NCBI GenBank assembly: GCA_024277525.1
Contig: JAJRUZ010000019.1
Span: forward strand, 1 to 64,000
Source: Caldifarciminota bacterium
Lineage (GTDB): Bacteria > Hydrothermota > Hydrothermia > Hydrothermales > JAJRUZ01
DNA: 64,000 nucleotides
Direction: 5' to 3'
The translations under genes were made by a program, and so were the position numbers. Below, piece by piece: positions 1-11,811 of the stretch. The notes under the pieces were generated by a model, which did no database searches, was not told the DNA's origin, and saw only the letters and a list, made by a program, of their open reading frames with translations. Numbering within the stretch: position 1 is the stretch's first letter; every line of letters begins with the position of its first letter.

Positions 1-1377
1 TGATTTAAATTTTTGTCAAATATAAAATAGTTTTCTCCTTTTCTGAAAAATTTGCTGAATTTTGCAATTTTTCTTCCTGAAATATCAAAAATATCTATAA
101 ATACCCTATCATCAGAAGGAAGTAAGAGATAAAGAACAGGATTACCCGAATCGTAATAAATATAGGAATTGAAAGAATAATTTGTATCAGGCAAAAGAGT
201 ATCTGTTTTATAGACTGCTAAGAAATCCTCATGGGCGTAGATGAAATAGTTTTTATAAATAATAGGAAAACACCAAGAAGGCCAGATGGCATTACTTGAA
301 GGTAAGGCGAGTTTTAAAACCGGTTCTCCACTTGTTAAATTTTTTATAACATATATAAAATCCAGATTCGTAGCCCACAATATGCCAGATACAGTAAATA
401 AAGGGTCCCCCCCCTACCTGCTTCTGGTCTTATCGGGGTGAAATAAAAATGAATTTTTAGTTCTCCGGTAGAAACATCTCTTGCCTGAAGATGTGTAAAA
501 ATTGTGTCCCCTGTGCCGTATTCTCCATAAGAAAACCATAAATTACTTTCATAAAATCTTATAGGCATGTTAAACAAACCGGAAACTTTTTCTTTTAAAT
601 TAGGAGAACCTGAAAAAACATCTATTCCGAACAAAGTATCGGTTGAGAAAAAGAATATTTTATTATCATAAATTGATAGCCAGGCGATTCCTCCCGGTGC
701 ATCAAAAAACCATATTGAATCTCCTGTTATATAATTCCTCGCCTGCAAAAAACCTCCTCCTTTGTGAAAAATCACACCACTATAATAAGCAGGAACCCCT
801 CCCCCTGAAACAGACCACAAAGAATCCCCTCTATATGTAAAAGCAAATATTTTTGACTTTCCGTAACTCGGAACATATATAAATGTGTCAACAACAATAG
901 GCTGACTCTGAACCGATTTTAATGTCTTTGCCCATTTCAATTCTCCCGTAAAAGGGTCCAAAGCATAAAATGTTGTATCAGAATCAGGATTGAACCCTAT
1001 CCATGTCCCTACAAATAATATTGAATCTCCCTCCGATAAAACGGATGTCATCGCATTCGCCGTAAGAACCCTCTCCCAGATAATCTGTCCCGTCTCAATA
1101 TCAACCGCCATTATCTTGTTCCATTCTATATGAGCCTTGGGAATAAAAAGCATATCTTGACCGGCACAACCCGATATTTCCGCTGTCCAGGATCCCGCTC
1201 CTCCCCAGTTCCATTGCCACTTATATTCCAAAGGCGGATATAAAACAAAAGGATAATATCCCGTATGCTGTGCATTATATCCGAGCATTCGCCAGCTGTA
1301 TTTGTCAGGTCCTTGATACTGCCTGATTAATGAAGGATTTATATAATAACCTTCTTTTATTTTTATTAAATTTTCAC

Positions 1378-1401
1378 TCGCGGTTCGGAAACCGCTCCTA
1401 C
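1378..1401 (-). repeat. Palindromic repeat copy 1, GTAGGAGCGGTTTCCGAACCGCGA, inside ORF (read as RSGFRTA)
   Basis: Direct match; GCGGTT-TCCG-AACCGC stem-loop. Confidence 0.9.
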
Positions 1402-1503
1402 TGAGATTCGGGGAGCGGGAATCGGGATTCGGGTTTCGGGATGAAGATTTTTTAAAATCAAAAGGTATTAATTCCTTTCCCGATATAAAATATTCTTTCA
1501 CTT

Positions 1504-1527
1504 TCGCGGTTCGGAAACCGCTCCTAC
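1504..1527 (-). repeat. Palindromic repeat copy 2 inside ORF (read as RSGFRTA)
   Basis: Identical 24-mer to copy 1. Confidence 0.9.
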
Positions 1528-1609
1528 CATAATAAACCCTTAATTTCAAATTCGCATTTTTCCTCCATTTATCCTTTGTCACCCATAAAATCGTGTCTTT
1601 TAAAAATTT

Positions 1610-1633
1610 TCGCGGTTCGGAAACCGCTCCTAC
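1610..1633 (-). repeat. Palindromic repeat copy 3 inside ORF, in a different frame (read as VGAVSEPR)
   Basis: Identical 24-mer; translated as V-G-A-V-S-E-P-R. Confidence 0.9.
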
Positions 1634-1937
1634 ATCTGAATAAATATTTCTGTGAAAACCTACAGGATAATCCTTTCCCTTATAATTATAAATCAATTCT
1701 ATCTTTTGGACCCCTTTTCTTAAATAATACTCCACCATAATTGATGATGAATCCTTTGAAATATAACCTTTTACATAATAAGCAAAAAGAAAAACAAAAA
1801 ATTTCATATTTTTATTATAATTATTTCTGAAATCAGAATCAAAAAATAATAATTTAAACCCTTCATTTAATTTAATAAAATATACTTCTCATTTCGACGA
1901 TAACTTTCTGACTTCAATGGCAAACATGAGTTATTCT

Positions 1938-2666
1938 TTATTTTTGGTATGCTCTTTTCATTAAAATCTCTACATATTCTTTTACAATATTCTGAATTCC
2001 GGCTAATACACTGTCCGCAATGATTGCAAAACCGATGGATACTTCTTCAATTTCCTCAATTTCAAGCAGAGGAATTATATTTTGTCTTGTCAATCCGTGC
2101 CCTGCTCTTACTTTTAAACCTAAGGAACTTGCAAATTTTGCTGCACTTTTTAATCTTTTAATTTCCTTCTCTCTTTTTTTTCCTTTTGAAATTACATAAG
2201 AATTCGTGTTTAATTCAACAGCATCAGCACCTATTTGTTTTGCAATTTTTATCATCTCGTTATCGGGCTCTATAAATATACTGACCTTGATTCCTTTTTT
2301 CTTTAATTTTTTAATCGCTTTTTCCGCATCTTCTTTTGTCTTTACAAGATCAAGCCCTCCCTCGGTTGTAACCTCTCCCTCCCTTTCCGGCACGAGTGTT
2401 ACCCAATCCGGTTTTACTTTACACGCAAAATCAACAAATTCCGTACACATTTCAAGATTTAACTCTCCTGTTATATGTTTTTTTAATTTTTTTACATCTT
2501 CTTCCTTTATATGTCTTCTATCAAGTCTTATATGACAAGTAATACCCGAAGCACCTGCCTGTTCCGCCAAAATTGCAGCAACAAGAGGATCAGGAAATTT
2601 CTCCTTCCTTGCTTCTCTTAAAGTTGCAATATGATCAACATTTACACTTAATCTGATCGGTTTCAT
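1938..2666 (-). CDS. pdxJ: Pyridoxine 5'-phosphate synthase
   Basis: MKPIRLSVNVDHIATLREARK...DPLVAAILAEQAGASGITCHIRLDRRHI is typical of PdxJ. Confidence 0.95.
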   Translation of the reverse strand: MKPIRLSVNVDHIATLREARKEKFPDPLVAAILAEQAGASGITCHIRLDRRHIKEEDVKKLKKHITGELNLEMCTEFVDFACKVKPDWVTLVPEREGEVTTEGGLDLVKTKEDAEKAIKKLKKKGIKVSIFIEPDNEMIKIAKQIGADAVELNTNSYVISKGKKREKEIKRLKSAAKFASSLGLKVRAGHGLTRQNIIPLLEIEEIEEVSIGFAIIADSVLAGIQNIVKEYVEILMKRAYQK

Positions 2667-3058
2667 ATTTCCATTATAGGTTTGAAAATTTCAAATATTT
2701 TTCTCGTTTTTTTTAATGAATTTTCCGCGGTCTCACAATCATAAACTTTTTCACCGTAAAAAGCAGGAAGTCTTTTTTCGGATAAATACCTTGAAACAAA
2801 AATAACTTCTTCAATTTTTTCTTTATCCATAAGAATTTTCTTTTCCTTTAAAATCTTTCCGACTAAACTTCCCACATCATGAACTTTCGGAAAATCAATC
2901 CCTAAGGATTTCAGAAAAGCTTTATATAACAACTCAATTGCCTCCTGACATCTCCTTATAGTGGAATTCCACTTTTTATTTCTAAATGAATACTCTGCCA
3001 GTTCAAGATGCCATTTTGCCTCCTCATAAAGAAGTCTGGATTGTTCTTTATTTTTCAT
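2663..3058 (-). CDS. HEPN domain protein
   Basis: EEAKWHLELAEYSFRNKKWNSTIRRCQEAIELLYKAFLKSLGI...KVHDVGSLV; overlaps an MNT gene by 4 bp. Confidence 0.8.
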   Translation of the reverse strand: MKNKEQSRLLYEEAKWHLELAEYSFRNKKWNSTIRRCQEAIELLYKAFLKSLGIDFPKVHDVGSLVGKILKEKKILMDKEKIEEVIFVSRYLSEKRLPAFYGEKVYDCETAENSLKKTRKIFEIFKPIMEI

Positions 3059-3567
3059 ATCCTTATTTCCAATTCTTCTCCCGGCTTTAAATCCGGCTTT
3101 AAAATCCAGTAATACCCATGTTCATTTATGTATTCTTTTCTGGTTCCATGACTCTTCATCCATCTTTTAAAGTCATTTATGATTTTTTCCAATTTACCTT
3201 CTTTATCAAAAATAATGATTCCTTGCTCCTGAATATCAAGTAATATAACAGGATTTTCTCTCAGTTCCTTTTCTTTATAATATAGAGACATCGGAGTATA
3301 AGGAAGATTTCTTCTCATAAATTCTTCATGGTCAATTTTTTGAATATAATCTTTAAATCTTTTTGCCATTTCTTCTATCGGGTCATGCTCATAGGAATCA
3401 TCCAGCAGAACCAGAAAATCAATGTCACTATCCTTTGTTGCCTTTCCTTTTGCAACAGAACCAAATATTAACACTCCCGATAATTTATCCCCGAAACATT
3501 TTTTTAATATATCGAGATAACTTCTGATTGCTTTTTCTAACAACTCAGGAAATCTTTTTCTGAGCAT
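3055..3567 (-). CDS. MNT-family nucleotidyltransferase domain protein
   Basis: [25 protein letters not shown] contains the GSx10DxD motif. Confidence 0.85.
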   Translation of the reverse strand: MLRKRFPELLEKAIRSYLDILKKCFGDKLSGVLIFGSVAKGKATKDSDIDFLVLLDDSYEHDPIEEMAKRFKDYIQKIDHEEFMRRNLPYTPMSLYYKEKELRENPVILLDIQEQGIIIFDKEGKLEKIINDFKRWMKSHGTRKEYINEHGYYWILKPDLKPGEELEIRI

Positions 3568-5797
3568 CCCTCACCACTATTGCTGTCATGTTTACAATAT
3601 CCTGTACATCATCGCCTTTTTGCAGAACATGAACAGCCATCTTTGTTCCTAAGAGAATGGGACCTATTACCTGAGCATTCCCTAAGCGTTGCAATATTTT
3701 ATATGAAATGTTTGCTGCGTCAAGATTCGGGAAAATTAAAACATTTGCCCTCTCTTTTAATTCGGAGAAGGGATAAAATTCTTTGATTATCTGCGGAACA
3801 AGGGCGGTATCCGCCTGCATTTCACCATCAGCAATAACATTCGGTGCCTTCTGTTTAAATATCCGAACAGCCTTTCTTATTTTTTCCGTTTCTTTTGATT
3901 TTACACTTCCGAAATTTGAAAAGGATAAAAATGCAACCTTGGGTGTGATTCCCATTTCTTTTGCTAAATTTGCAGCAAGTAACGCAATTTCGGCAAGGGT
4001 TTCGGAATCAGGATTTATATTTATTGTGGCATCCGCAAAAAAGAAAACCTCATCTTCAACAATCACAATGTAAAGACCCGCTGCATGAGATACATTTTCT
4101 TTTGTCTTTATTATCTGTAATACAGGTCTCACTGCATCAGCATAATCAAGTGTTAAACCTGTCAAAAGTCCATCAGCATCTCCTTCATGAACCATCATGC
4201 TTCCGAAAACAGTAGGATTTGTAAGCATGTAGTATGCCCATTGTCTCGTTATTCCCTTTCTTTGCCTCATATTGAAAAGTTTTTCCGCATAAATCTCCCT
4301 TTTCGGTGAAATCACAGGATCAACTATTTCGTATTCAAATGATAGTTTTAACCTCTCGATTTTTTGCTTAATTATATCTTCTCTTCCGAGTAACACAACC
4401 CTTGCAATTCCTTCATTTGCAACAATGTTTGCAGCCCTTATGATTTTTTCATGTTCTCCCTCCGCATATACAATTTTCATGGGTTTCCTTTTCGCTTCCT
4501 GAATAACAATGTGCATAACCCTTCCGCCTTTGAGTGCCTTGGCTTTCAATCTTTCTTTGTATTCCTCTATATCAATCTTTACCCTTGCAACTCCTGTCTC
4601 AATTGCCGCCTTAGCAACCGCAGGAGCTTCCCAGAAAACAACCCTGGGATCAAGTGGTTTCGGAATTATGTAATCCGGTCCGAATTCAATCCTGTCCACT
4701 CCGTATGCTCTTGCAACGGAATCAGGAACATCTTCCCTTGCAAGTGCTGCAAGAGCTTTTGCTGCTGCAAGTTTCATTTCATCATTGATTTTTCTCGCCC
4801 TTACATCAAGAGCACCCCTGAAAATAAAGGGAAATCCCAGAACATTATTCACCTGATTCGGGTAATCACTTCTTCCTGTTGCAACTATTGCATCGGGTCG
4901 TGCGGATTTTGCATCTTCATAAGGAATTTCGGGATCAGGATTCGCCATTGCAAATATTATGGGTTTGTCAGCCATTCTCTTAACCATTTCTTTTGTTACC
5001 ACATTTCCTATGGATAGACCTACAAAAACATCTGCACCCTCAAGTGCTTCTGCAAGTGTTCTCTTATCTGTCTCAACCGCAAATTCTTCTTTAAACCTGT
5101 TCATACCTTCCTTTCTACCCTTATAAATGACTCCTCTGGAATCACACATTATCAAATTTTCCTTTTTTACCCCGAGTAATAAATAAAATCTTGCACACGC
5201 AATAGCAGATGCACCCGCACCGTTAAATACCACTTTGACCTCGTCAATCTTTTTACCGACAAGTTCAAGTGCATTTAAAAGCCCTGCTCCTGAAATTATC
5301 GCTGTGCCGTGCTGATCATCATGAAATACCGGAATATCAAGTTCTTCTTTTAATCTTTCTTCAATTTCAAAGCATTCGGGAGCCTTAATATCCTCAAGAT
5401 TTATTCCGCCGAAAGTGGGAGAAATCAATTTGACGGTCTTAATAAATTCTTCAATATCCTCGGTGTCTATCTCAATATCAATTGCATCAACATCTGCAAA
5501 TCTTTTGAAAAGAACACATTTTCCCTCCATAACCGGCTTTCCAGCAAGTGCTCCTATATTTCCAAGTCCGAGAACAGCAGTTCCGTTTGAAATAACAGCA
5601 ACCAAGTTCCCTTTTGCTGTATATTCAAAAACAGTTAAAGGATCTTTTGCTATCTCCCTGCACGGTTCCGCAACTCCGGGTGTATAAGCAAGGGATAAAT
5701 CTCTCTGTGTCTCACAAGGCTTTGTTAATTTGATCTCTATTTTTCCTTTCCTTCCTTTGGAATGATAATCAAGGGCTTCTTCACGTGTTATTTTCAT
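3545..5797 (-). CDS. maeB: NADP-dependent malic enzyme with C-terminal phosphotransacetylase-like domain
   Basis: [45 protein letters not shown], plus a C-terminal PTA-like domain (750 aa). Confidence 0.93.
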   Translation of the reverse strand: MKITREEALDYHSKGRKGKIEIKLTKPCETQRDLSLAYTPGVAEPCREIAKDPLTVFEYTAKGNLVAVISNGTAVLGLGNIGALAGKPVMEGKCVLFKRFADVDAIDIEIDTEDIEEFIKTVKLISPTFGGINLEDIKAPECFEIEERLKEELDIPVFHDDQHGTAIISGAGLLNALELVGKKIDEVKVVFNGAGASAIACARFYLLLGVKKENLIMCDSRGVIYKGRKEGMNRFKEEFAVETDKRTLAEALEGADVFVGLSIGNVVTKEMVKRMADKPIIFAMANPDPEIPYEDAKSARPDAIVATGRSDYPNQVNNVLGFPFIFRGALDVRARKINDEMKLAAAKALAALAREDVPDSVARAYGVDRIEFGPDYIIPKPLDPRVVFWEAPAVAKAAIETGVARVKIDIEEYKERLKAKALKGGRVMHIVIQEAKRKPMKIVYAEGEHEKIIRAANIVANEGIARVVLLGREDIIKQKIERLKLSFEYEIVDPVISPKREIYAEKLFNMRQRKGITRQWAYYMLTNPTVFGSMMVHEGDADGLLTGLTLDYADAVRPVLQIIKTKENVSHAAGLYIVIVEDEVFFFADATININPDSETLAEIALLAANLAKEMGITPKVAFLSFSNFGSVKSKETEKIRKAVRIFKQKAPNVIADGEMQADTALVPQIIKEFYPFSELKERANVLIFPNLDAANISYKILQRLGNAQVIGPILLGTKMAVHVLQKGDDVQDIVNMTAIVVRDAQKKIS

Positions 5798-5839
5798 AAT
5801 TAAATCTCCTTTTAAAAATATTCCGGGATTTCAACCCTT

Positions 5840-6247
5840 TCAGTGCCCTCCTTTTCGCCTTTTCTCATTATATTTAAAATCAAGATAATTTTGCAATAAG
5901 TAAGCAGCAGATATTGCATGAATATTCTCTTTTTTGTGCCTTTCCGCCAGTTTTGAAGTAAATCTTTCATCCCAATAAATTACTTTTATTTTAAATTTTT
6001 TTTCAATTTCTCTCCCTTTTTTTCTTATTTTTTGCGATAACTCAAGCCTTTTTCCGGAAAGGGAAAGAGGCTCACCCATCACAATTTGATAAGGATTATA
6101 TTCATCAATTATTTTTTCCAATGTCTCAAAAAAATTACCCTTTTTTAAATCAATTTGAAAGAGCGGAGAAGCAATTAATTCTTTCTCATCCGAAATTGCA
6201 AATCCTATGTACCTTTCACCGTAATCTATACCCAAAATTCTCGACAT
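5840..6247 (-). CDS. ruvX: YqgF/RuvX family Holliday junction resolvase-like nuclease
   Basis: RILGIDYGERYIGFAISDEKELIASPL; VMGEPLSLSG; YWDERFTSKLAE. Confidence 0.9.
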   Translation of the reverse strand: MSRILGIDYGERYIGFAISDEKELIASPLFQIDLKKGNFFETLEKIIDEYNPYQIVMGEPLSLSGKRLELSQKIRKKGREIEKKFKIKVIYWDERFTSKLAERHKKENIHAISAAYLLQNYLDFKYNEKRRKGGH

Positions 6248-8457
<2,210 letters not shown>

Positions 8458-8528
8458 TCATTTTTTTTAAAAGCCGGGGGTAGAACCCTTCAAAATTTCC
8501 CTCGTACACAATGAGATTTTTAAAAACC

Positions 8529-8557
8529 TTGACAAATTCGGTAATATATTATATAAT
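8529..8557 (+). promoter_or_regulatory. Consensus sigma70 promoter of fbp (TTGACA-N17-TATAAT)
   Basis: TTGACA 8529-8534, 17-nt spacer, TATAAT 8552-8557. Confidence 0.85.
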
Positions 8558-8623
8558 AAAAATTACAAAAAATCAAAACAGGAGGGTTCGATTCCCGATA
8601 AAAGAACATTTAAGGAGGCATTC

Positions 8624-9718
8624 ATGAAAACAACCATAAGTGTTATAAAGGCGGATATCGGTGGGTATGTCGGGCATTCGGGTATGCACCCCGCTTTAAT
8701 GGCATTGGCGGAGGATGAATTGGAGGAAGCGAAGAAGCAGGGAAAAATAATAGATTTTTTTGTTGCACACGCAGGAGATGACCTTGAGTTGATAATGACA
8801 CATACAAAAGGAGTGGATAATGCAGAGATTCATGAACTCGCATGGAATATATTTAAAAAAGGAGCAGATAAGGCAAAAGAGATGGGTTTATACGGAGCGG
8901 GTCAGGATATTTTATCCGATGCTTTTTCCGGAAATGTGAAGGGTATGGGACCCGGAGTAGCAGAGATGGAGATAGAGGAGAGACCTTCCGAGCCTATTGT
9001 TGTTTTCATGGCGGATAAAACATCACCCGGAGCATGGAATTATCCTTTATTTAAGATTTTCGGAGACCCTTTTAATACAGCGGGTCTAATAATAGACCCC
9101 AAATTGCATGATGGTTTCATTTTTGAAGTTTTGGATATGAAGGAAGGAAAGGCGATAAAAATGAGGTGTCCCGAGGAAATGTATGACTTGCTTGCTTTAA
9201 TCGGAGCTGTTGAACATTATGCTATTAAAAATGTTTACAGAAAAGATGGGATAATAGCAGCAACCGCATCAACCCAGCGTCTTTCTTATATTGCGGGGAA
9301 ATATGTAGGAAAAGATGACCCTGTAATGATTGTGAGGGCTCAGAGTGGATTTCCCGCTGTGGGTGAGATTCTTGAAGCATTTTCACTTGCCCATATGGTG
9401 GCGGGATGGATGAGGGGTTCACACTGGGGACCCTTAATGCCTGTTTCAATGAAGGATGCCAACTGTACAAGATTTGATGGACCACCAAGGGTTGTAGCAT
9501 TGGGATTTCAAGTAAAAGACGGAAAGCTTATAGGACCCAAGGACATGTTTGATGACCCTGCTTTTGATCTGACAAGAAAAAGGGCTCAGGATATAACCGA
9601 TTATATAAGAAGAATGGGACCGTTTGAACCCCATCGTCTCGGTCTCGAGGAAATGGAATATACAACACTACCCTCTGTTCTTGAAAAATTAAAGGACAGG
9701 TTCTTCAAGGTTGATTGA
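8624..9718 (+). CDS. fbp: Fructose-1,6-bisphosphate aldolase/phosphatase (type V, bifunctional)
   Basis: MKTTISVIKADIGGYVGHSGMHPALM; GQDILSDAFSGNVKGMGPGVAEMEIEERPSEP; SD AAGGAGG just upstream. Confidence 0.95.
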   Translation: MKTTISVIKADIGGYVGHSGMHPALMALAEDELEEAKKQGKIIDFFVAHAGDDLELIMTHTKGVDNAEIHELAWNIFKKGADKAKEMGLYGAGQDILSDAFSGNVKGMGPGVAEMEIEERPSEPIVVFMADKTSPGAWNYPLFKIFGDPFNTAGLIIDPKLHDGFIFEVLDMKEGKAIKMRCPEEMYDLLALIGAVEHYAIKNVYRKDGIIAATASTQRLSYIAGKYVGKDDPVMIVRAQSGFPAVGEILEAFSLAHMVAGWMRGSHWGPLMPVSMKDANCTRFDGPPRVVALGFQVKDGKLIGPKDMFDDPAFDLTRKRAQDITDYIRRMGPFEPHRLGLEEMEYTTLPSVLEKLKDRFFKVD

Positions 9719-9977
9719 AAAAGAAGTAATAGTTCCGAATACCCTCGGAATCCATGCAAGACCTGCGACACAATTTGTTAAGATTGCTTCACAGTTTAAA
9801 TGTGATGTCAAGGTGATAAAAGACGGGGTTGAGGCAAACGGAAAAAGTATCATGAATCTTTTAATCTTGACAGCAACAAAAGGAAGCAGAATAATAATAA
9901 GATGTGATGGACCCGATGAAAAAGAAGCACTTGAGAAACTTGTAAAACTTGTGGAGGACGGTTTCGGTGAAAAATAA
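9711..9977 (+). CDS. ptsH: Phosphocarrier protein HPr
   Basis: TTG start; NTLGIHARPATQFVKIA (active His) and GKSIMNLL (Ser46-like). Confidence 0.92.
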   Translation: MIEKEVIVPNTLGIHARPATQFVKIASQFKCDVKVIKDGVEANGKSIMNLLILTATKGSRIIIRCDGPDEKEALEKLVKLVEDGFGEK

Positions 9978-11706
9978 AATAAAAGGATCTTTGAAACAGA
10001 TTTTTCAAGGCTTACCCGCATCAAAGGGAGTTATTATAGGAAAAGTTAAAAAATATGATTTCGGTTCATTCACTTATTCTAAAAAAGAAGCGGAGAATAA
10101 AAGGGAAGAGCTTTTGAAATTTGAAAGGGCAAAGAAAAAAGTAATAAGGGAATTGGAATCTGTAATTGAGCATTTCAGGGGAGGATACAGGAAAATAATT
10201 GAAAGTGAAATTCTTATAATAAATGACCCTGTAATTGAGGAAGAAGTAAGAAGGTTAATTGAGGAGGGTTCCACCGCGGAATATTCTTTTATTGAGTCAA
10301 TGAGAAAATATATAAAAAAGATGGAAGAAAGCGACAGTACGGTTTTCAGGGAAAGAGCGAGGGAAATAAATCATCTTGTAAGAAAAATAATCGAGATTTT
10401 GCAGGGAAGACCGAGTCTTGTTGATATAAAAGAGGGAACGGTCGTAGTATCTGCGGATATAGCTCCGATTGATGTGTTCTCGATTTCACAGTTGAACAAT
10501 GTAGGTATTGTGATTGAACACGGTGGTCCTACTTCTCATTCTGTGATCATAGCCAGGAACTTGAAAGTTCCGATGGTATGTGCGGTCAGAGGGTTAATGG
10601 ATAAGGTAAATGACGGTGATGAAATTATTATAGACGGATGGGCGGGCAAGGTTATAATTAATCCTTCGGAGGAGACAAAAAGGGAATTCGAAAGAAAACC
10701 GCTTTTATATACCGAGGCAATTAAAAAGATTATAAAAGGACCTAAAAAAGGGAAAGGTAAAGAGAGGAAAAGGGTTACAATAATGGGAAACATCGCGGGA
10801 ATAGAGGAAGTAGAAGAGGTAGTCAAAAACGGAGCAATGGGAGTGGGTCTTTTCAGGACAGAACTTTTGATGTGGGACCCTGCCATTTGGAAAGATGAAG
10901 AAACACTTGCAGGAGTGTTTGAAAAGGGATCAAAAGCAGTATTTCCTGATCCTTTGATTGTAAGGTTAATAGATATTGCGGGTGAGCCGGCGATTCCCGG
11001 ATTCAGGGAAAGCAACCCTTTTCTCGGAATGCGGGGAATAAGGTTTCTACTTTTTGAAAAAGAAATTTTGAAGATGATGTACAGGGCAATCCTCAGAGCA
11101 TCAAATTTAGGAAATATAAGAATCCTTCTTCCCATGGTAACCACATTAAAGGAGGTAGAAGAAGCAAAAAGGATACTTGAAAAAGCAAAAAGGGAACTAA
11201 CAAGGGAGGATATTCCTTATGATAATTACATCCCCATCGGGATAATGATTGAAACTCCTGCTGCTGCTCTCATGACCAAAGAATTTACCTCATCGGTTGA
11301 TTTTTTCTCAATAGGGACAAATGATTTGACTCAGTATACCCTTGCTGTTGATAGGTCACATCCTATTCTTGCTCCACTTTACAGTGAATTCCACCCTTCT
11401 GTTTTAAATCTGATTCACCATGTAGTTAAAAGTGCACATCCTTACAGAAGAAAAGTTGCAGTATGCGGTGAAATGGCTGCTGATCCTCTGGGAGCATTGA
11501 TTTTAATGGGACTGGGTGTTGACGAACTTTCCGTTCATACCGATGCCATTAAACTTTTATACGGAATTTTCAGATGGGTTGAATATAAAAAAGTTAAAGA
11601 ATTTGCGAGAAAAACACTTGAAATGCCTGATGCAAAAACTGTTAAAGAAAAAACAATAGAGTTCATACGGAAAAATATCCCTCCTCTGGCTGTTTTTTAT
11701 GAATAA
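9949..11706 (+). CDS. ptsI: PTS enzyme I (phosphoenolpyruvate-protein phosphotransferase)
   Basis: QGLPASKGVIIGKV, GGPTSHSVIIARNLKVPMV, MGVGLFRTELLM, FFSIGTNDLTQYTLAVDR. True start may be GTG at 9967. Confidence 0.95.
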   Translation: MWRTVSVKNKIKGSLKQIFQGLPASKGVIIGKVKKYDFGSFTYSKKEAENKREELLKFERAKKKVIRELESVIEHFRGGYRKIIESEILIINDPVIEEEVRRLIEEGSTAEYSFIESMRKYIKKMEESDSTVFRERAREINHLVRKIIEILQGRPSLVDIKEGTVVVSADIAPIDVFSISQLNNVGIVIEHGGPTSHSVIIARNLKVPMVCAVRGLMDKVNDGDEIIIDGWAGKVIINPSEETKREFERKPLLYTEAIKKIIKGPKKGKGKERKRVTIMGNIAGIEEVEEVVKNGAMGVGLFRTELLMWDPAIWKDEETLAGVFEKGSKAVFPDPLIVRLIDIAGEPAIPGFRESNPFLGMRGIRFLLFEKEILKMMYRAILRASNLGNIRILLPMVTTLKEVEEAKRILEKAKRELTREDIPYDNYIPIGIMIETPAAALMTKEFTSSVDFFSIGTNDLTQYTLAVDRSHPILAPLYSEFHPSVLNLIHHVVKSAHPYRRKVAVCGEMAADPLGALILMGLGVDELSVHTDAIKLLYGIFRWVEYKKVKEFARKTLEMPDAKTVKEKTIEFIRKNIPPLAVFYE

Positions 11707-11811
11707 CACAAATAATTCACGATTTATGAAATTGATCTTATAATCACTCTTCCTCCCTTTCAGCGAAACATATGAGAGGAAGTCTCTTGAATCACTTTCC
11801 CTAAGGCATTT

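Larger units (their letters stand above)
1..1807 (-). pseudogene. Secreted PQQ/beta-propeller-like protein with C-terminal sorting-like domain, frameshifted at a C8/G8 tract (ORF 344..1807; coding continues in another frame to the window edge)
   Basis: ORF 344..1807 has PQQ-like blades (AVDIETGQIIWERVL, ALDPFTGELKWAKTL). After the G8 tract (407-414) the alternative frame is open to position 1 and encodes DPLFTVSGILWATNLDFIYVIKNLTSGEPVLKLALPSSNAIWPSW...VFIDIFDISGRKIAKFSKFFRKGENYFIFD, a FlgD/T9SS-like C-terminal domain. Confidence 0.75.

Noticed and set aside
4451-5017. 188-aa plus-strand ORF opposite maeB, and similar long antisense ORFs (7383..8021, 10536..11144, 38356..38931)
   Set aside because: They lie wholly or mostly opposite well-supported genes and translate to low-complexity or Cys/Phe/Ser-rich sequence; likely spurious.
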